A DNA stretch of 27,875 nucleotides from NCBI GenBank assembly GCA_035512775.1, contig DATKDI010000061.1, positions 1-27,875 on the forward strand, given 5' to 3'. The notes under the pieces are model-generated. The model saw only the letters and a list, made by a program, of their open reading frames with translations, ran no database searches and had not been told where the DNA came from. Positions 15,832 through 23,180 of this stretch are shown here, piece after piece. Position numbers and translations under genes: made by a program. Positions within the stretch are counted from its first letter, which is position 1. Each line of letters starts with the position of its first letter. This stretch comes from JAJNBA01 sp035512775 (lineage in GTDB: Bacteria > Actinomycetota > UBA4738 > HRBIN12).

Positions 15832-15841
15832 TCCGCACCGT

Positions 15842-16501
15842 ATGCACGTGATCATCATGGGTTGCGGTCGTGTGGGCTCCGAGCTGTCGAACGCCCTCGT
15901 CGAGGAGCACGAGGTCTCCATCATCGACAAGAATCCGGAGGCATTCCATGCCTATCCCCCCGGGGAGAAGGCACGCCAGATCGTCGGCCTCGGCTTCGAC
16001 CGCGACGTCTTGGAGGACGCGGGGATCAAGGACGCGGACGGGTTCGTCGCCGTCTCGAGCGGGGACAACTCGAACATCGTCTCGGCCCGCGTGGCGCTCG
16101 AGTACTACCACGTGCTTCGCGTCATCGCCCGGATCTACGACTCGAGGCGGGCGGAGATCTACGAGCGCCTCAACATCCCGACCGTCGCGACCACGCGATG
16201 GGGCGTGAAGCAGATCCAGCTGATGCTCTTCCACGACCGTGATGAGATCCGCGAGACCCTCGGAGGCGGCGACCTTCTGCGCCTCCGCGTCCCGGTGCCG
16301 GCGCATCTCGCAGGGGAACCGGTTTCGTCCGTCGAGATCGACGGCAAGGTCCGCGTGGCCGGGATCTCACGCGGCGGAGGCGGGTTCATCCCGACGGCGT
16401 CCTCGACGCTCCAGGCGGGCGACTACCTGATCCTCATGATCGCCAAGGAAGGGCTCGACCTCGTGGACGAGCTCATCGGGGCGAAGGACCCGCACGCATG
16501 A
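15842..16501 (+). CDS. trkA: TrkA/RCK potassium channel regulatory protein, first of a pair
   Basis: The 219-residue cytosolic protein has an RCK_N Rossmann domain with GCGRVGS (7-13) and an acidic residue ending strand two (Asp29), which bind NAD(H) or adenine nucleotides. A C-terminal RCK_C (TrkA_C) domain starts near residue 135. Such proteins form rings that gate TrkH/KtrB-type K+ transporters. The ATG at 15842 is chosen over an upstream in-frame ATG at 15803 because a good promoter ends at 15831. Its stop overlaps the next trkA gene (ATGA), so the two are coupled and may form a hetero-oligomer. No membrane partner of the TrkH/KtrB class is in the window; the closest K+ carrier is the KimA-like gene across the intergenic region. 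Confidence 0.9.
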   Translation: MHVIIMGCGRVGSELSNALVEEHEVSIIDKNPEAFHAYPPGEKARQIVGLGFDRDVLEDAGIKDADGFVAVSSGDNSNIVSARVALEYYHVLRVIARIYDSRRAEIYERLNIPTVATTRWGVKQIQLMLFHDRDEIRETLGGGDLLRLRVPVPAHLAGEPVSSVEIDGKVRVAGISRGGGGFIPTASSTLQAGDYLILMIAKEGLDLVDELIGAKDPHA

Positions 16502-17223
16502 AGGTCGTCGTCACCGGCGGTGGGGCGGTGGGACGGCACCTCGCCCAGGACCTGACCGAGCGGGGTCACGACGTCACGCTCGTCGAGCAGCGACGCGACC
16601 TCGCGGAGAAGCTCGAGAACTGGGCGCCCGACACCCACGTGGTGTACGGCGACGCCTGCGAACCTCGCATCTTGGAGAAGGCCGACGTGCGATCCGCCGA
16701 CGTGGTCGTCGCCGCGACGGGCGACGACGAGGACAACCTGGTGACGTCCCTGCTCGCCAAGCAGGAGTTCGGCGTCCCGAGGGTGCTCGCGCGCGTCAAC
16801 CACCCCAAGAACGAATGGCTCTTCGACGAGCAGTGGGGCGTGGACGCGTCGGTGTCGCCCCCGCACATCTTGACGGCGATGGTGGAAGAGGCGGTCACGG
16901 TCGGCGACCTCGTCCGCCTCCTCAAACTCGAAGGCGGGAAGGTCGCGTTGGTCGAGATGCGCCTGCCGGAGGATTCACCCAACGCCGGGAGAGCCCTCTA
17001 CGAGCTCCGCCTGCCGCCCGACACGACGCTGGTCGCGATCCTGCGAGAGGGACACGTGATGATCCCGCAGCCGGAGACGGCCCTCGCGGCAGGCGACGAG
17101 GTCGTGGCCCTGTCGAGCGTCGACTCCGAGCGAGCGCTCCGCGACACGGTGATGGGTACGACGACCGACGACGAGTGGGAGACCCCCACGTCCCCGGAGC
17201 CCGGCCCCTCCACCGGCCCCTGA
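16498..17223 (+). CDS. trkA: TrkA/RCK potassium channel regulatory protein, second of a pair
   Basis: The 241-residue protein has the same RCK_N plus RCK_C plan as its neighbour: nucleotide loop GGGAVGRHL (7-15), Glu30 closing strand two, and a TrkA_C domain from about residue 140 to 220. The C-terminal 20 residues are acidic and Pro/Thr/Ser-rich, probably disordered. Its ATG overlaps the stop of the first copy by four bases. The two proteins differ clearly, so the pair is old rather than a recent duplication. Two consecutive trkA genes next to an APC permease and an OB-fold gene are a recurrent actinobacterial neighbourhood as I recall it. The stop codon is the first of a series of TGA triplets in the tandem repeat that follows. 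Confidence 0.9.
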   Translation: MKVVVTGGGAVGRHLAQDLTERGHDVTLVEQRRDLAEKLENWAPDTHVVYGDACEPRILEKADVRSADVVVAATGDDEDNLVTSLLAKQEFGVPRVLARVNHPKNEWLFDEQWGVDASVSPPHILTAMVEEAVTVGDLVRLLKLEGGKVALVEMRLPEDSPNAGRALYELRLPPDTTLVAILREGHVMIPQPETALAAGDEVVALSSVDSERALRDTVMGTTTDDEWETPTSPEPGPSTGP

Positions 17224-17262
17224 CGTCCGGGCCCTGACATCCGGGCCCTGACATCCGGGCCC
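17221..17262. repeat. Three 14-nt tandem repeats between convergent genes
   Basis: Units 17221-17234, 17235-17248 and 17249-17262 have the consensus TGACATCCGGGCCC; the first differs at one base. Because 14 is not a multiple of three, the TGA of each unit falls in a different reading frame, so the array stops all three plus-strand frames. Each GGGCCC is self-complementary, so neighbouring units can form 6-bp stems with 8-nt loops. Confidence 0.8.
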
Positions 17263-17277
17263 TGAGGACCGGCTCAG
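17229..17277. terminator. Candidate bidirectional terminator between trkA and the OB-fold gene
   Basis: The GGGCCC blocks (17229-17234, 17243-17248, 17257-17262) can pair with each other, and CTGAG (17262-17266) pairs with CTCAG (17273-17277) over a 6-nt loop. The region lies between two convergent genes. There is no U-tract, so a classical Rho-independent terminator is not proven. Confidence 0.4.
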
Positions 17278-17633
17278 CCCGCGAATTCGAGCCGGGGATT
17301 CACGATCCGGATCTCGCCTCGATGCTCCCCGAGAACGCCCTCCACCACGACCCGTTTGCCCAACGAGAGGCCGCCGATCCCTCGCCGCCCCATGAACACG
17401 GCGGTCACCTCACCCGTGCCGTCGGACATCAACGCCTGGAGCGCCTCTTTCCCCTCCATCGGCAGGACGGTCATGCGACGGACCACGCCGGCGATCTTCA
17501 CCGGCTGTCGCAACGGCGCATCGGAGATCCGGACGGAACCTTCGATCGTGTCGGCCCAGGCGCGCGTCTCCTCGGCGAGGCGTGTCTCGTCGCTCTCGTT
17601 CAGGCGCTCGAGGAGTCGATGGACGAATCCCAC
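17274..17633 (-). CDS. Small OB-fold nucleic-acid-binding-type protein
   Basis: The 119-residue protein has a charged helical N-terminus (about 1-35) and a single OB-fold (about 40-117), with a KIAGVVRRMTV first strand, SDGTGEVTAVFMGR and RIVNPRLEF at the end. This fold commonly binds single-stranded nucleic acid; the true ligand is unknown. Genes of this kind regularly lie beside the trkA pair in actinobacteria. The start is GTG at 17633, six bases after the hppA stop, so it is probably translated from the hppA message. Only a weak GGGAG lies upstream. Its stop codon sits in the hairpin that follows. Confidence 0.8.
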   Translation of the reverse strand: MGFVHRLLERLNESDETRLAEETRAWADTIEGSVRISDAPLRQPVKIAGVVRRMTVLPMEGKEALQALMSDGTGEVTAVFMGRRGIGGLSLGKRVVVEGVLGEHRGEIRIVNPRLEFAG

Positions 17634-17639
17634 GGCGAA

Positions 17640-19922
17640 CTACGAAGACGCTCCCGCCGCGTCCATCTGCTTGATCTCGGACTCGAGGTCCGACTTCCTC
17701 GACTTCGAGACCCAGATCATCGACGCGAGCACGACCGCGGAGATGGCCACGACGGCCACCCGTAGCGCGGTGTCATCCGCGTGCGCGACCACGATCGGGG
17801 CGATGAGCAGCGCCACCAGGTTCATCACCTTGATCAACGGATTGAGGGCCGGGCCGGCCGTGTCCTTGAACGGGTCACCCACGGTGTCGCCGATCACCGC
17901 GGCCTTGTGCGCCTCACTGCCCTTGCCTCCGTAGTGGCCCTCTTCGATGTACTTCTTCGCGTTGTCCCACGCGCCGCCCGAGTTGGAGAGCATCACGGCG
18001 AGCAGCTGGCCGGTCAGGATCGAGCCGGCGAGGAACGCCCCGAGCGCCTCGACGCCGAGGAAGAACCCCGCGATCACCGGGCTCAGCACCGCGAGGAGCC
18101 CGGGGGTCAGCAGTTCGCGGAGCGAGGTCCGCGTGCAGATGTCGACGACCCGGCCGTAGTCCGGCTTCTCGGTGTAGTTCATGATCCCGGGGTGGTCGCG
18201 GAACTGGTTGCGGACCTCCACGACCACCTGCATCGCGGCGCGGCCGACCGCCCGGATCGCGAGCGAGGAGAACAGGAACGCGACCGAGCCCCCGAGGAGG
18301 AGGCCGACGAGCACGTCGGGATTGTCGATCCGGATGGGGAACTCCTCGGCGTTGCTCCCCAGGGCTTCGAGCACCGCCTCGGCGAACGAACCGAACAGCG
18401 ACGTGGCGGCCAGGACCGCCGTCGCGATCGCCATCCCCTTGGTGATCGCCTTGGTCGAGTTGCCGACCGCATCGAGCCCGCCGAGGATCGCGGCCGGCCG
18501 GCCCTCGAACTCCCCGGACATCTCCGCGATGCCTTGGGCGTTGTCCGAGATCGGGCCGTAGGTGTCCATCGACACCACGACGCCCACCGTCGTCAGCATC
18601 CCCATCCCGGTGAGGGAGATGAAGTACAGCCGCTCCGCGAGGGTGTCCCCCAGGTAGAAGGATCCCATCACCGCTCCGGCGATGATCAGCACCGACCAGA
18701 CCGTCGACTCGAGGCCGATCGAGAACCCGGACAGGATCGTCGTCGCCGGCCCCGTGTTCGTTGCCTCCGCGATCTCCTGCACCGGCTTGTACTTGGTGTC
18801 GGTGAAGTACTGCGTGAGGATCTGGATCACGCTCGCGAGCACGAGCCCGATCACGACCGCCGCGGCCGGCTTCCAGTCGTCGAGGTAGATCTGAGAGATC
18901 ACGAAAGCGGCCGCGGCGGAGATGGCCGCCGACAGGAAGAACCCCCGGTTGATCGCCTTCATGCCGTGCTCGGTCTCGCTCCGTGGCGTGACCGCGAGGA
19001 TCCCGATGATCGACGTGATCACACCGACCGCGCGCACGAACAGCGGGAACATCACGCCGACGATCGCGCCGCCTTCGGAGCCCGTGAACGCTGCGGCCCC
19101 GAGGATCAACGAGGCGACGAGCGTCACCTCGTATGACTCGAACAGGTCGGCGGCCATCCCCGCGCAATCGCCGACGTTGTCGCCGACGTTGTCGGCGATC
19201 ACGGCGGCGTTGCGCGGGTCGTCCTCCGGGATCCCCTGCTCGATCTTGCCGACCAGGTCCGCACCCACGTCGGCGGCCTTCGTGAAGATGCCGCCACCCA
19301 CCCGCATGAACATGGCGAGGAGCGCGCCACCGAACCCGAAGCCGACCAGGACGGATGTCGCGTCGCCCTTGTAGATCAGGAGGATCACGGTGGCGCCCAG
19401 CAGGCCGAGACCGACCGTGAACATGCCGGCCACGCCGCCCGCTCGGAACGCGATCTTCAGGGCGCGTCGGAGACCGGATTCACGAGCCGCGTTTGCGGTC
19501 CGGACGTTCGCCCGGACCGCGAGCCACATCCCGACGTACCCGGTGAGCGCGCTGAACCCGGCGCCGAGGATGAACGCGACCGATCGTCCGAGCTTGATCG
19601 AGAGCTCCGAGTGCGCCGCGTTCTCCGGCGCCGGCAGGATGAAGAAGAGCAGGACCGTGAGGAGCGCGAGGAAGATGCCGAGCGTCCGGAACTGTCGCGA
19701 GAGGTACGCCTTGGCGCCCTCCTGGATCGCGCGAGCGATCTCCTTCATCTTCTCGGTCCCCTCCGGTGCAGCGAGGACCTCTCGGACCAGGTAGTACGCG
19801 AATGCGAGTGCGAGGAGCGAGATCCCGAAGATCACCCAGAGATAGGTGGTCTCCGTCGATGTGAAGATGACCTCGAGCGGCCCGCCCTCTTGAGCCAGGA
19901 TGCCGTGCAATTGAACCTCCAT
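17640..19922 (-). CDS. hppA: K+-independent H+-translocating membrane pyrophosphatase
   Basis: The enzyme hydrolyses pyrophosphate and pumps protons across the membrane. The 760-residue protein has about 16 membrane segments. The substrate-binding motifs are DVGADLVGKIE (218-228), DPRNAAVIADNVGDNVGD (about 235-252) and, near the C-terminus, the second Asp-rich motif GDTVGDPFKDTAGPALN. In GNSTKAITKG (487-496) Lys491 and Thr494 occupy the positions that distinguish K+-independent H+-PPases (Lys/Thr) from K+-dependent ones (Ala/Gly or Ala). The ATG at 19922 is chosen because the only earlier in-frame start, a TTG at 19979, precedes the TATACT -10. No clear Shine-Dalgarno is seen. It lies 66 nt after nhaA and just ahead of the OB-fold gene on the same strand. 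Confidence 0.95.
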   Translation of the reverse strand: MEVQLHGILAQEGGPLEVIFTSTETTYLWVIFGISLLALAFAYYLVREVLAAPEGTEKMKEIARAIQEGAKAYLSRQFRTLGIFLALLTVLLFFILPAPENAAHSELSIKLGRSVAFILGAGFSALTGYVGMWLAVRANVRTANAARESGLRRALKIAFRAGGVAGMFTVGLGLLGATVILLIYKGDATSVLVGFGFGGALLAMFMRVGGGIFTKAADVGADLVGKIEQGIPEDDPRNAAVIADNVGDNVGDCAGMAADLFESYEVTLVASLILGAAAFTGSEGGAIVGVMFPLFVRAVGVITSIIGILAVTPRSETEHGMKAINRGFFLSAAISAAAAFVISQIYLDDWKPAAAVVIGLVLASVIQILTQYFTDTKYKPVQEIAEATNTGPATTILSGFSIGLESTVWSVLIIAGAVMGSFYLGDTLAERLYFISLTGMGMLTTVGVVVSMDTYGPISDNAQGIAEMSGEFEGRPAAILGGLDAVGNSTKAITKGMAIATAVLAATSLFGSFAEAVLEALGSNAEEFPIRIDNPDVLVGLLLGGSVAFLFSSLAIRAVGRAAMQVVVEVRNQFRDHPGIMNYTEKPDYGRVVDICTRTSLRELLTPGLLAVLSPVIAGFFLGVEALGAFLAGSILTGQLLAVMLSNSGGAWDNAKKYIEEGHYGGKGSEAHKAAVIGDTVGDPFKDTAGPALNPLIKVMNLVALLIAPIVVAHADDTALRVAVVAISAVVLASMIWVSKSRKSDLESEIKQMDAAGASS

Positions 19923-19968
19923 GTGGTGGGATCGAAAGGACGTTGCGAAGGACGTGGAAACGGCGGGC

Positions 19969-19974
19969 AGTATA
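19969..19974 (-). promoter_or_regulatory. -10 element of hppA
   Basis: TATACT on the minus strand is the closest match to the sigma-70 consensus in the intergenic regions examined. The predicted +1 is near 19962, giving a leader of about 40 nt before the ATG at 19922. No strong -35 is found at 16-18 nt. A short palindrome GGTCAgTGACC (19987-19997) occupies that region and also contains the nhaA stop codon, so it could be an operator. Confidence 0.5.
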
Positions 19975-19988
19975 GGCAACGTGCCAGG

Positions 19989-21440
19989 TCAGTGACCCGA
20001 TCCGGCGTCGGTCGCTCCCTGTTCCTCGACGTCGGCAAGTGTCTCCTCGTCCACGGAGGGCGAAAGGCGGAACACGAACCACCCGAGCAACCCGGCCAGG
20101 ATGGACGCGGCCAGGACCCCGACCTTGGCTTCGGCGATCAACGACCCGTCGTCGAAGGCCAGCTCGGTTATGAACAGGCTGACCGTGAACCCGATGCCGG
20201 CGACCGCGGCCGCGCCGACGATGTGGATCATGCGAACACCGGCGGGGAGCCGAGCGACCCGCGTGGCCACCGCGATCGCCGCGGCGCCCGAGATCCCCAC
20301 GACCTTGCCGATCACCAGCCCGAGCACCACCCCGAGCGTGACGCGGCTCGCCCAGGCGTCGGCGAGCTGCTCGCCGCTCAGCCGGACGCCCGCGTTCGCG
20401 AACGCGAAGAGAGGGATGATCACGAAGCTCGTCCAGGGGAGCAAGGCGTGCTCGGTCCGGGTCAGTGGGGAGACCGCTTCCCGGGAGAGCGACGCGAGCC
20501 GGAGCCACTGGGCAGCGTCCGCGTCCGGAGGCTCCGGGTCGTCCATCGTGAGGTCGGCGGTGCGTCTGGCCTCAGCACTCACCGCGTGAGGCCGCTGGTA
20601 CGACTCGGCAGGTGCCATGAGGCCAAGCACGACTCCCGCGATCGCGGGATGCACTCCTGACTCGTACGTCGCGAGCCACACGAGGGCTCCCAGGCCGAGG
20701 AAGACGGGCGTCGCCTTGACCCCGACGCGCCTGAGCGCGAGCATCAACAGGCAGAGGGCGGCGGCGGCGGCGAGGGAGAGGATCGACACGCCGCTCGCGT
20801 AGAAGAGCGCGATCACGATGATGGCGCCGATGTCGTCCACGATCGCCAGCGTGAGGATGAAGGGCTTCAGCCCGGACGGCGCATGACGGGCCGCGAGGAC
20901 GAGGACACCGAGAGCGAAAGCGATGTCGGTCGCCATCGGGATCCCCCACCCGGCCGTTCCCTCGCCGCCCGCGTTCAGGGCGAGGTAGATCAGCGCGGGC
21001 ACGATCATCCCGCCGATGGCGGCCACCACTGGCAGCGCCGCGGCCCGCCGATCCTGCAGCTCGCCAGTCTGGAACTCCCGCTTGATCTCGAGGCCGACTA
21101 CGAGGAAGAACAAGGTCATGAGCCCGTCGTTCACCCAGTGCCGGAGGTCGTGCCCTATCACCCACGAGCCCAGCTGAAGCTCGGCGGGCGTACGCCAAAG
21201 TCGCTCGTAGGCGTCTCCCCACGGGGAATTCGCCCAGGCAAGTGCCATGAGTGCCGCGAAGAGAAGCATGATGCCGCTCGCGGTCGAGGTGGACAGGAAC
21301 TCCTGGAGCGGCCGGAGCACGCGACGGGGCACGGGCCGATCGGATGTGGACCACGACGGTCTGATCTCCGAGTGCGGCGCGCCTGCGGGTCGTTCGCTCA
21401 CGGAACCCTCGCTCGCCGACCAGTCTTCCCGGCACGCCAT
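19989..21440 (-). CDS. nhaA: Na+/H+ antiporter NhaA
   Basis: The secondary transporter exchanges Na+ (or Li+) for protons. The 483-residue protein has about 12 membrane segments. Functional residues are in place: Asp172 in MATDIAFALG (equivalent to E. coli Asp133), the ion-site pair Asp202 and Asp203 in IVDDIGAII (Asp163/Asp164), and Lys379 in VIGKVVG (Lys300). The N-terminal 40 residues are an extra hydrophilic extension and the loop near 283-325 is longer than in E. coli NhaA (388 residues). The ATG at 21440 is used; a GTG at codon 14 is possible. It is divergent from the membrane-protein/LCP genes and precedes hppA on the same strand. Confidence 0.95.
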   Translation of the reverse strand: MACREDWSASEGSVSERPAGAPHSEIRPSWSTSDRPVPRRVLRPLQEFLSTSTASGIMLLFAALMALAWANSPWGDAYERLWRTPAELQLGSWVIGHDLRHWVNDGLMTLFFLVVGLEIKREFQTGELQDRRAAALPVVAAIGGMIVPALIYLALNAGGEGTAGWGIPMATDIAFALGVLVLAARHAPSGLKPFILTLAIVDDIGAIIVIALFYASGVSILSLAAAAALCLLMLALRRVGVKATPVFLGLGALVWLATYESGVHPAIAGVVLGLMAPAESYQRPHAVSAEARRTADLTMDDPEPPDADAAQWLRLASLSREAVSPLTRTEHALLPWTSFVIIPLFAFANAGVRLSGEQLADAWASRVTLGVVLGLVIGKVVGISGAAAIAVATRVARLPAGVRMIHIVGAAAVAGIGFTVSLFITELAFDDGSLIAEAKVGVLAASILAGLLGWFVFRLSPSVDEETLADVEEQGATDAGSGH

Positions 21441-21454
21441 AGATGGAGCGGACC

Positions 21455-21460
21455 ATCCTA
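21455..21460 (-). promoter_or_regulatory. Candidate -10 of nhaA
   Basis: TAGGAT on the minus strand lies 14 nt before the nhaA ATG. The -35 region (GGGTCC) is poor. The predicted leader is about 8 nt. Confidence 0.35.
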
Positions 21461-21499
21461 TCCGACCCTTCGGGAGAGGACCCGAGTCCGATACGGTCC

Positions 21500-21528
21500 T
21501 TGGAAGACACCCGGGCGGCGTGTAGCGT
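21500..21528 (+). promoter_or_regulatory. Promoter of the membrane-protein/LCP cluster
   Basis: TTGGAA (21500-21505) and TAGCGT (21523-21528) are 17 nt apart. A TTG start at 21539 follows the -10 after 10 nt, the same geometry as the trkA promoter. This decides the start of the first gene and implies a leaderless message beginning at or close to a TTG codon. Confidence 0.55.
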
Positions 21529-21538
21529 CGGCCCCGCT

Positions 21539-22246
21539 TTGACAGAACAATCCCCTGCCGCCGAGCCGACGCGGCGATCCCCGAGCAGCCGAGTCGAGGA
21601 AGCCACGCGCCGCCGGGCGGCCACCCGCTGGCGGATCGCGATCGCGGTCGCCGTGGTCGCGCTGCTCGCGATCGGCGGTTTCTTGCTGTTCGGCGGGGAC
21701 GTACCGTTGCTCGACGAACCGGACGGGCCGGGTGAGTTCAGCTTCGAGATGAAGGGCCTGCGGGCCTCCACGACCAGCCGGACCCCGCCCGCCGAGCTCC
21801 GGGACACGATCCGGGAGGCCGGGACCGGCGTGAAGGCGACGATGGACGAGCTCTACCTCCATGCGTTCGTCGACACGAACTCCTGGGGCGACTACGAGGC
21901 CGCCTTCGTGGTGTTCGACGGTACTGCGGCCGCCCGTGCAGAGGCGGACGGAGACGTCCTGACCCTCGGGGCGGATGCGAACGACGTGTACGACGCGCTG
22001 ACACCCACCACCGAGACGCTCTCGATCACGATCCTGACCGACCGGAAGGATGCCCCAGCATCGGCGATCGCCCAAGTGCGGTTCCAAGCGGACGCCCAGC
22101 GGCAAGACGGCTCGTCCTCGCAGGTCTCAAGCAGCGGGACGTTCTTCCTCCGCCCGGTCGAAGGGGAGTGGAAGGTCTTCGCGTACCGGGTCGATCGCGA
22201 CGACCAGGCATCCGAGGAACCGAGCCCCACGGGGTCGCCGTCGTGA
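21539..22246 (+). CDS. Single-pass membrane protein of unknown function, copy 1 (partner of LCP protein)
   Basis: I do not recognise a named family. The 235-residue protein has a basic, Arg-rich cytoplasmic N-terminus (1-30), one membrane helix (31-53) and an extracytoplasmic domain of about 180 residues. That domain has a helix ending in DELYLHAFVDTNSW and ends in EGEWKVFAYRVDR, a layout resembling NTF2-like folds and Mce-associated proteins. It is clearly related to the product of 23181-23861: both share [DE][EG]LY...F[VL]D..[NT].W and [SG].W[KR][IV]..[FY].V.R.D. The start is TTG at 21539, chosen from the promoter. Its TGA overlaps the ATG of the following LCP gene, so the two are coupled. 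A role in glycopolymer attachment is inferred from context only. Confidence 0.75.
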   Translation: MTEQSPAAEPTRRSPSSRVEEATRRRAATRWRIAIAVAVVALLAIGGFLLFGGDVPLLDEPDGPGEFSFEMKGLRASTTSRTPPAELRDTIREAGTGVKATMDELYLHAFVDTNSWGDYEAAFVVFDGTAAARAEADGDVLTLGADANDVYDALTPTTETLSITILTDRKDAPASAIAQVRFQADAQRQDGSSSQVSSSGTFFLRPVEGEWKVFAYRVDRDDQASEEPSPTGSPS

Positions 22247-23178
22247 TGCGCCGCCGGCTGGTCGCGACCATCGCCTCGCTCGCGGCGGGCGTCGCGGGAC
22301 TCGGCGCCGCGACGCTCCAGGCGACGCCCGCCGCGAGCACCCCCCTCCTGCAGATCGGCGACGCGCACGCCGAGTTCGCCCCCTCTCTCCGCGGGAACAA
22401 GCCGATCTTCATCCTGATCCTGGGGAGCGACGCGCGCCCCGGCACACCGTTGGAGCGCGGTCTCTGCGACTCGATCCATGTCCTCGGGATCAACCCCAAG
22501 GCGAGACGAGCCACGCTCGTCGGGATCCCTCGTGACTCCTACGTGCCGATCGCGGGCGGCGGCAGCGACAAGATCAACACCGCCCTCCCGCGGGTGGGTG
22601 TGAAAGGGATGATCGACACGGTCGAGGACCTGACGGGCGTCACCCTCGACTACTACATGCTCACCGGTTTCGACGGGCTCAAGAGGATCTTCGACTCGCT
22701 CGGCGGCCTCAAGATCGACATCCCGTACTCGTTCGAAGGCCACGAGTTCACGCCCTTCGAGGAGGGACGGCAGACGCTGACCGGCCCACAGGCGCTCGAG
22801 TACACGCGCACGCGCAAGAGCCTCTCCCAGGGCGACTTCGACCGCTCGATGAACCAGGGGCGGGTCCTGCAGGCGGCGTTCACGCAGTTCCGCACCGAGT
22901 TCCTGAAGGACCCGACGGCCCTGTTCCACTGGATCGCGGTGGGCATGCGCAACGTCACCACCGACATCCCGCTGAGCGAGTTGCTGACCCTCAGCTTGGC
23001 ATCGTCCGAGGTCAGCCCCAAGCGGGTCACGAACCTCGTGGTCGTGGGGAGCATCGGGACGGCGGGAGGGGCCAGCATCGTCAACCTTCCCTCCCCGAAC
23101 CCGGTGTTCGACGACGTCGCGGCCGACGGCTACGTGCTGCCGCAGGACATCCTGCCCGCCAACGCGCCCTCCGGCTAG
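22246..23178 (+). CDS. LytR-CpsA-Psr (LCP) family protein, copy 1
   Basis: LCP proteins sit at the outer face of the membrane and transfer glycopolymers such as teichoic acids or arabinogalactan from undecaprenyl carriers to peptidoglycan. The 310-residue protein starts with a short signal or anchor segment (about 4-26). The LCP core shows GSDARPG (60-66), Asp75 in CDSIHV, VGIPRDSYV with Arg96, DKIN (108-111), and EYTRTRKSLSQGDFDRSMNQ (185-204), which hold the expected acidic and phosphate-binding Arg residues. The usual RSDT is replaced by CDSI, so one Arg next to the acidic residue is not where it normally is. The ATG at 22246 overlaps the preceding TGA by one base; a GTG three bases earlier is an alternative. 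Confidence 0.9.
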   Translation: MRRRLVATIASLAAGVAGLGAATLQATPAASTPLLQIGDAHAEFAPSLRGNKPIFILILGSDARPGTPLERGLCDSIHVLGINPKARRATLVGIPRDSYVPIAGGGSDKINTALPRVGVKGMIDTVEDLTGVTLDYYMLTGFDGLKRIFDSLGGLKIDIPYSFEGHEFTPFEEGRQTLTGPQALEYTRTRKSLSQGDFDRSMNQGRVLQAAFTQFRTEFLKDPTALFHWIAVGMRNVTTDIPLSELLTLSLASSEVSPKRVTNLVVVGSIGTAGGASIVNLPSPNPVFDDVAADGYVLPQDILPANAPSG

Positions 23179-23180
23179 CG

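Larger units (their letters stand above)
15503..15841. other. Intergenic region between divergent kinase and trkA genes
   Basis: No gene of convincing composition was found here on either strand. It holds the kinase promoter with a direct-repeat array (15512-15576) at one end and the trkA promoter with a palindrome (15803-15831) at the other. In between lies an unexplained long inverted repeat: CGGGGCT (15720-15726) pairs with AGCCCCG (15756-15762), and GCTCA/TGAGC (15724-15728 and 15734-15738) forms a competing small hairpin. A short pyrimidine run is at 15702-15709. No ydaO (c-di-AMP) or other riboswitch core was recognised. Confidence 0.6.

Noticed and set aside
17781..19136. Plus-strand open frame opposite hppA
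   Set aside because: Highly charged shadow of a membrane protein with all pyrophosphatase motifs on the other strand.
19923..19979. Upstream TTG start extending hppA by 19 residues
   Set aside because: The TTG precedes the TATACT -10, and the added residues do not look like part of the family.
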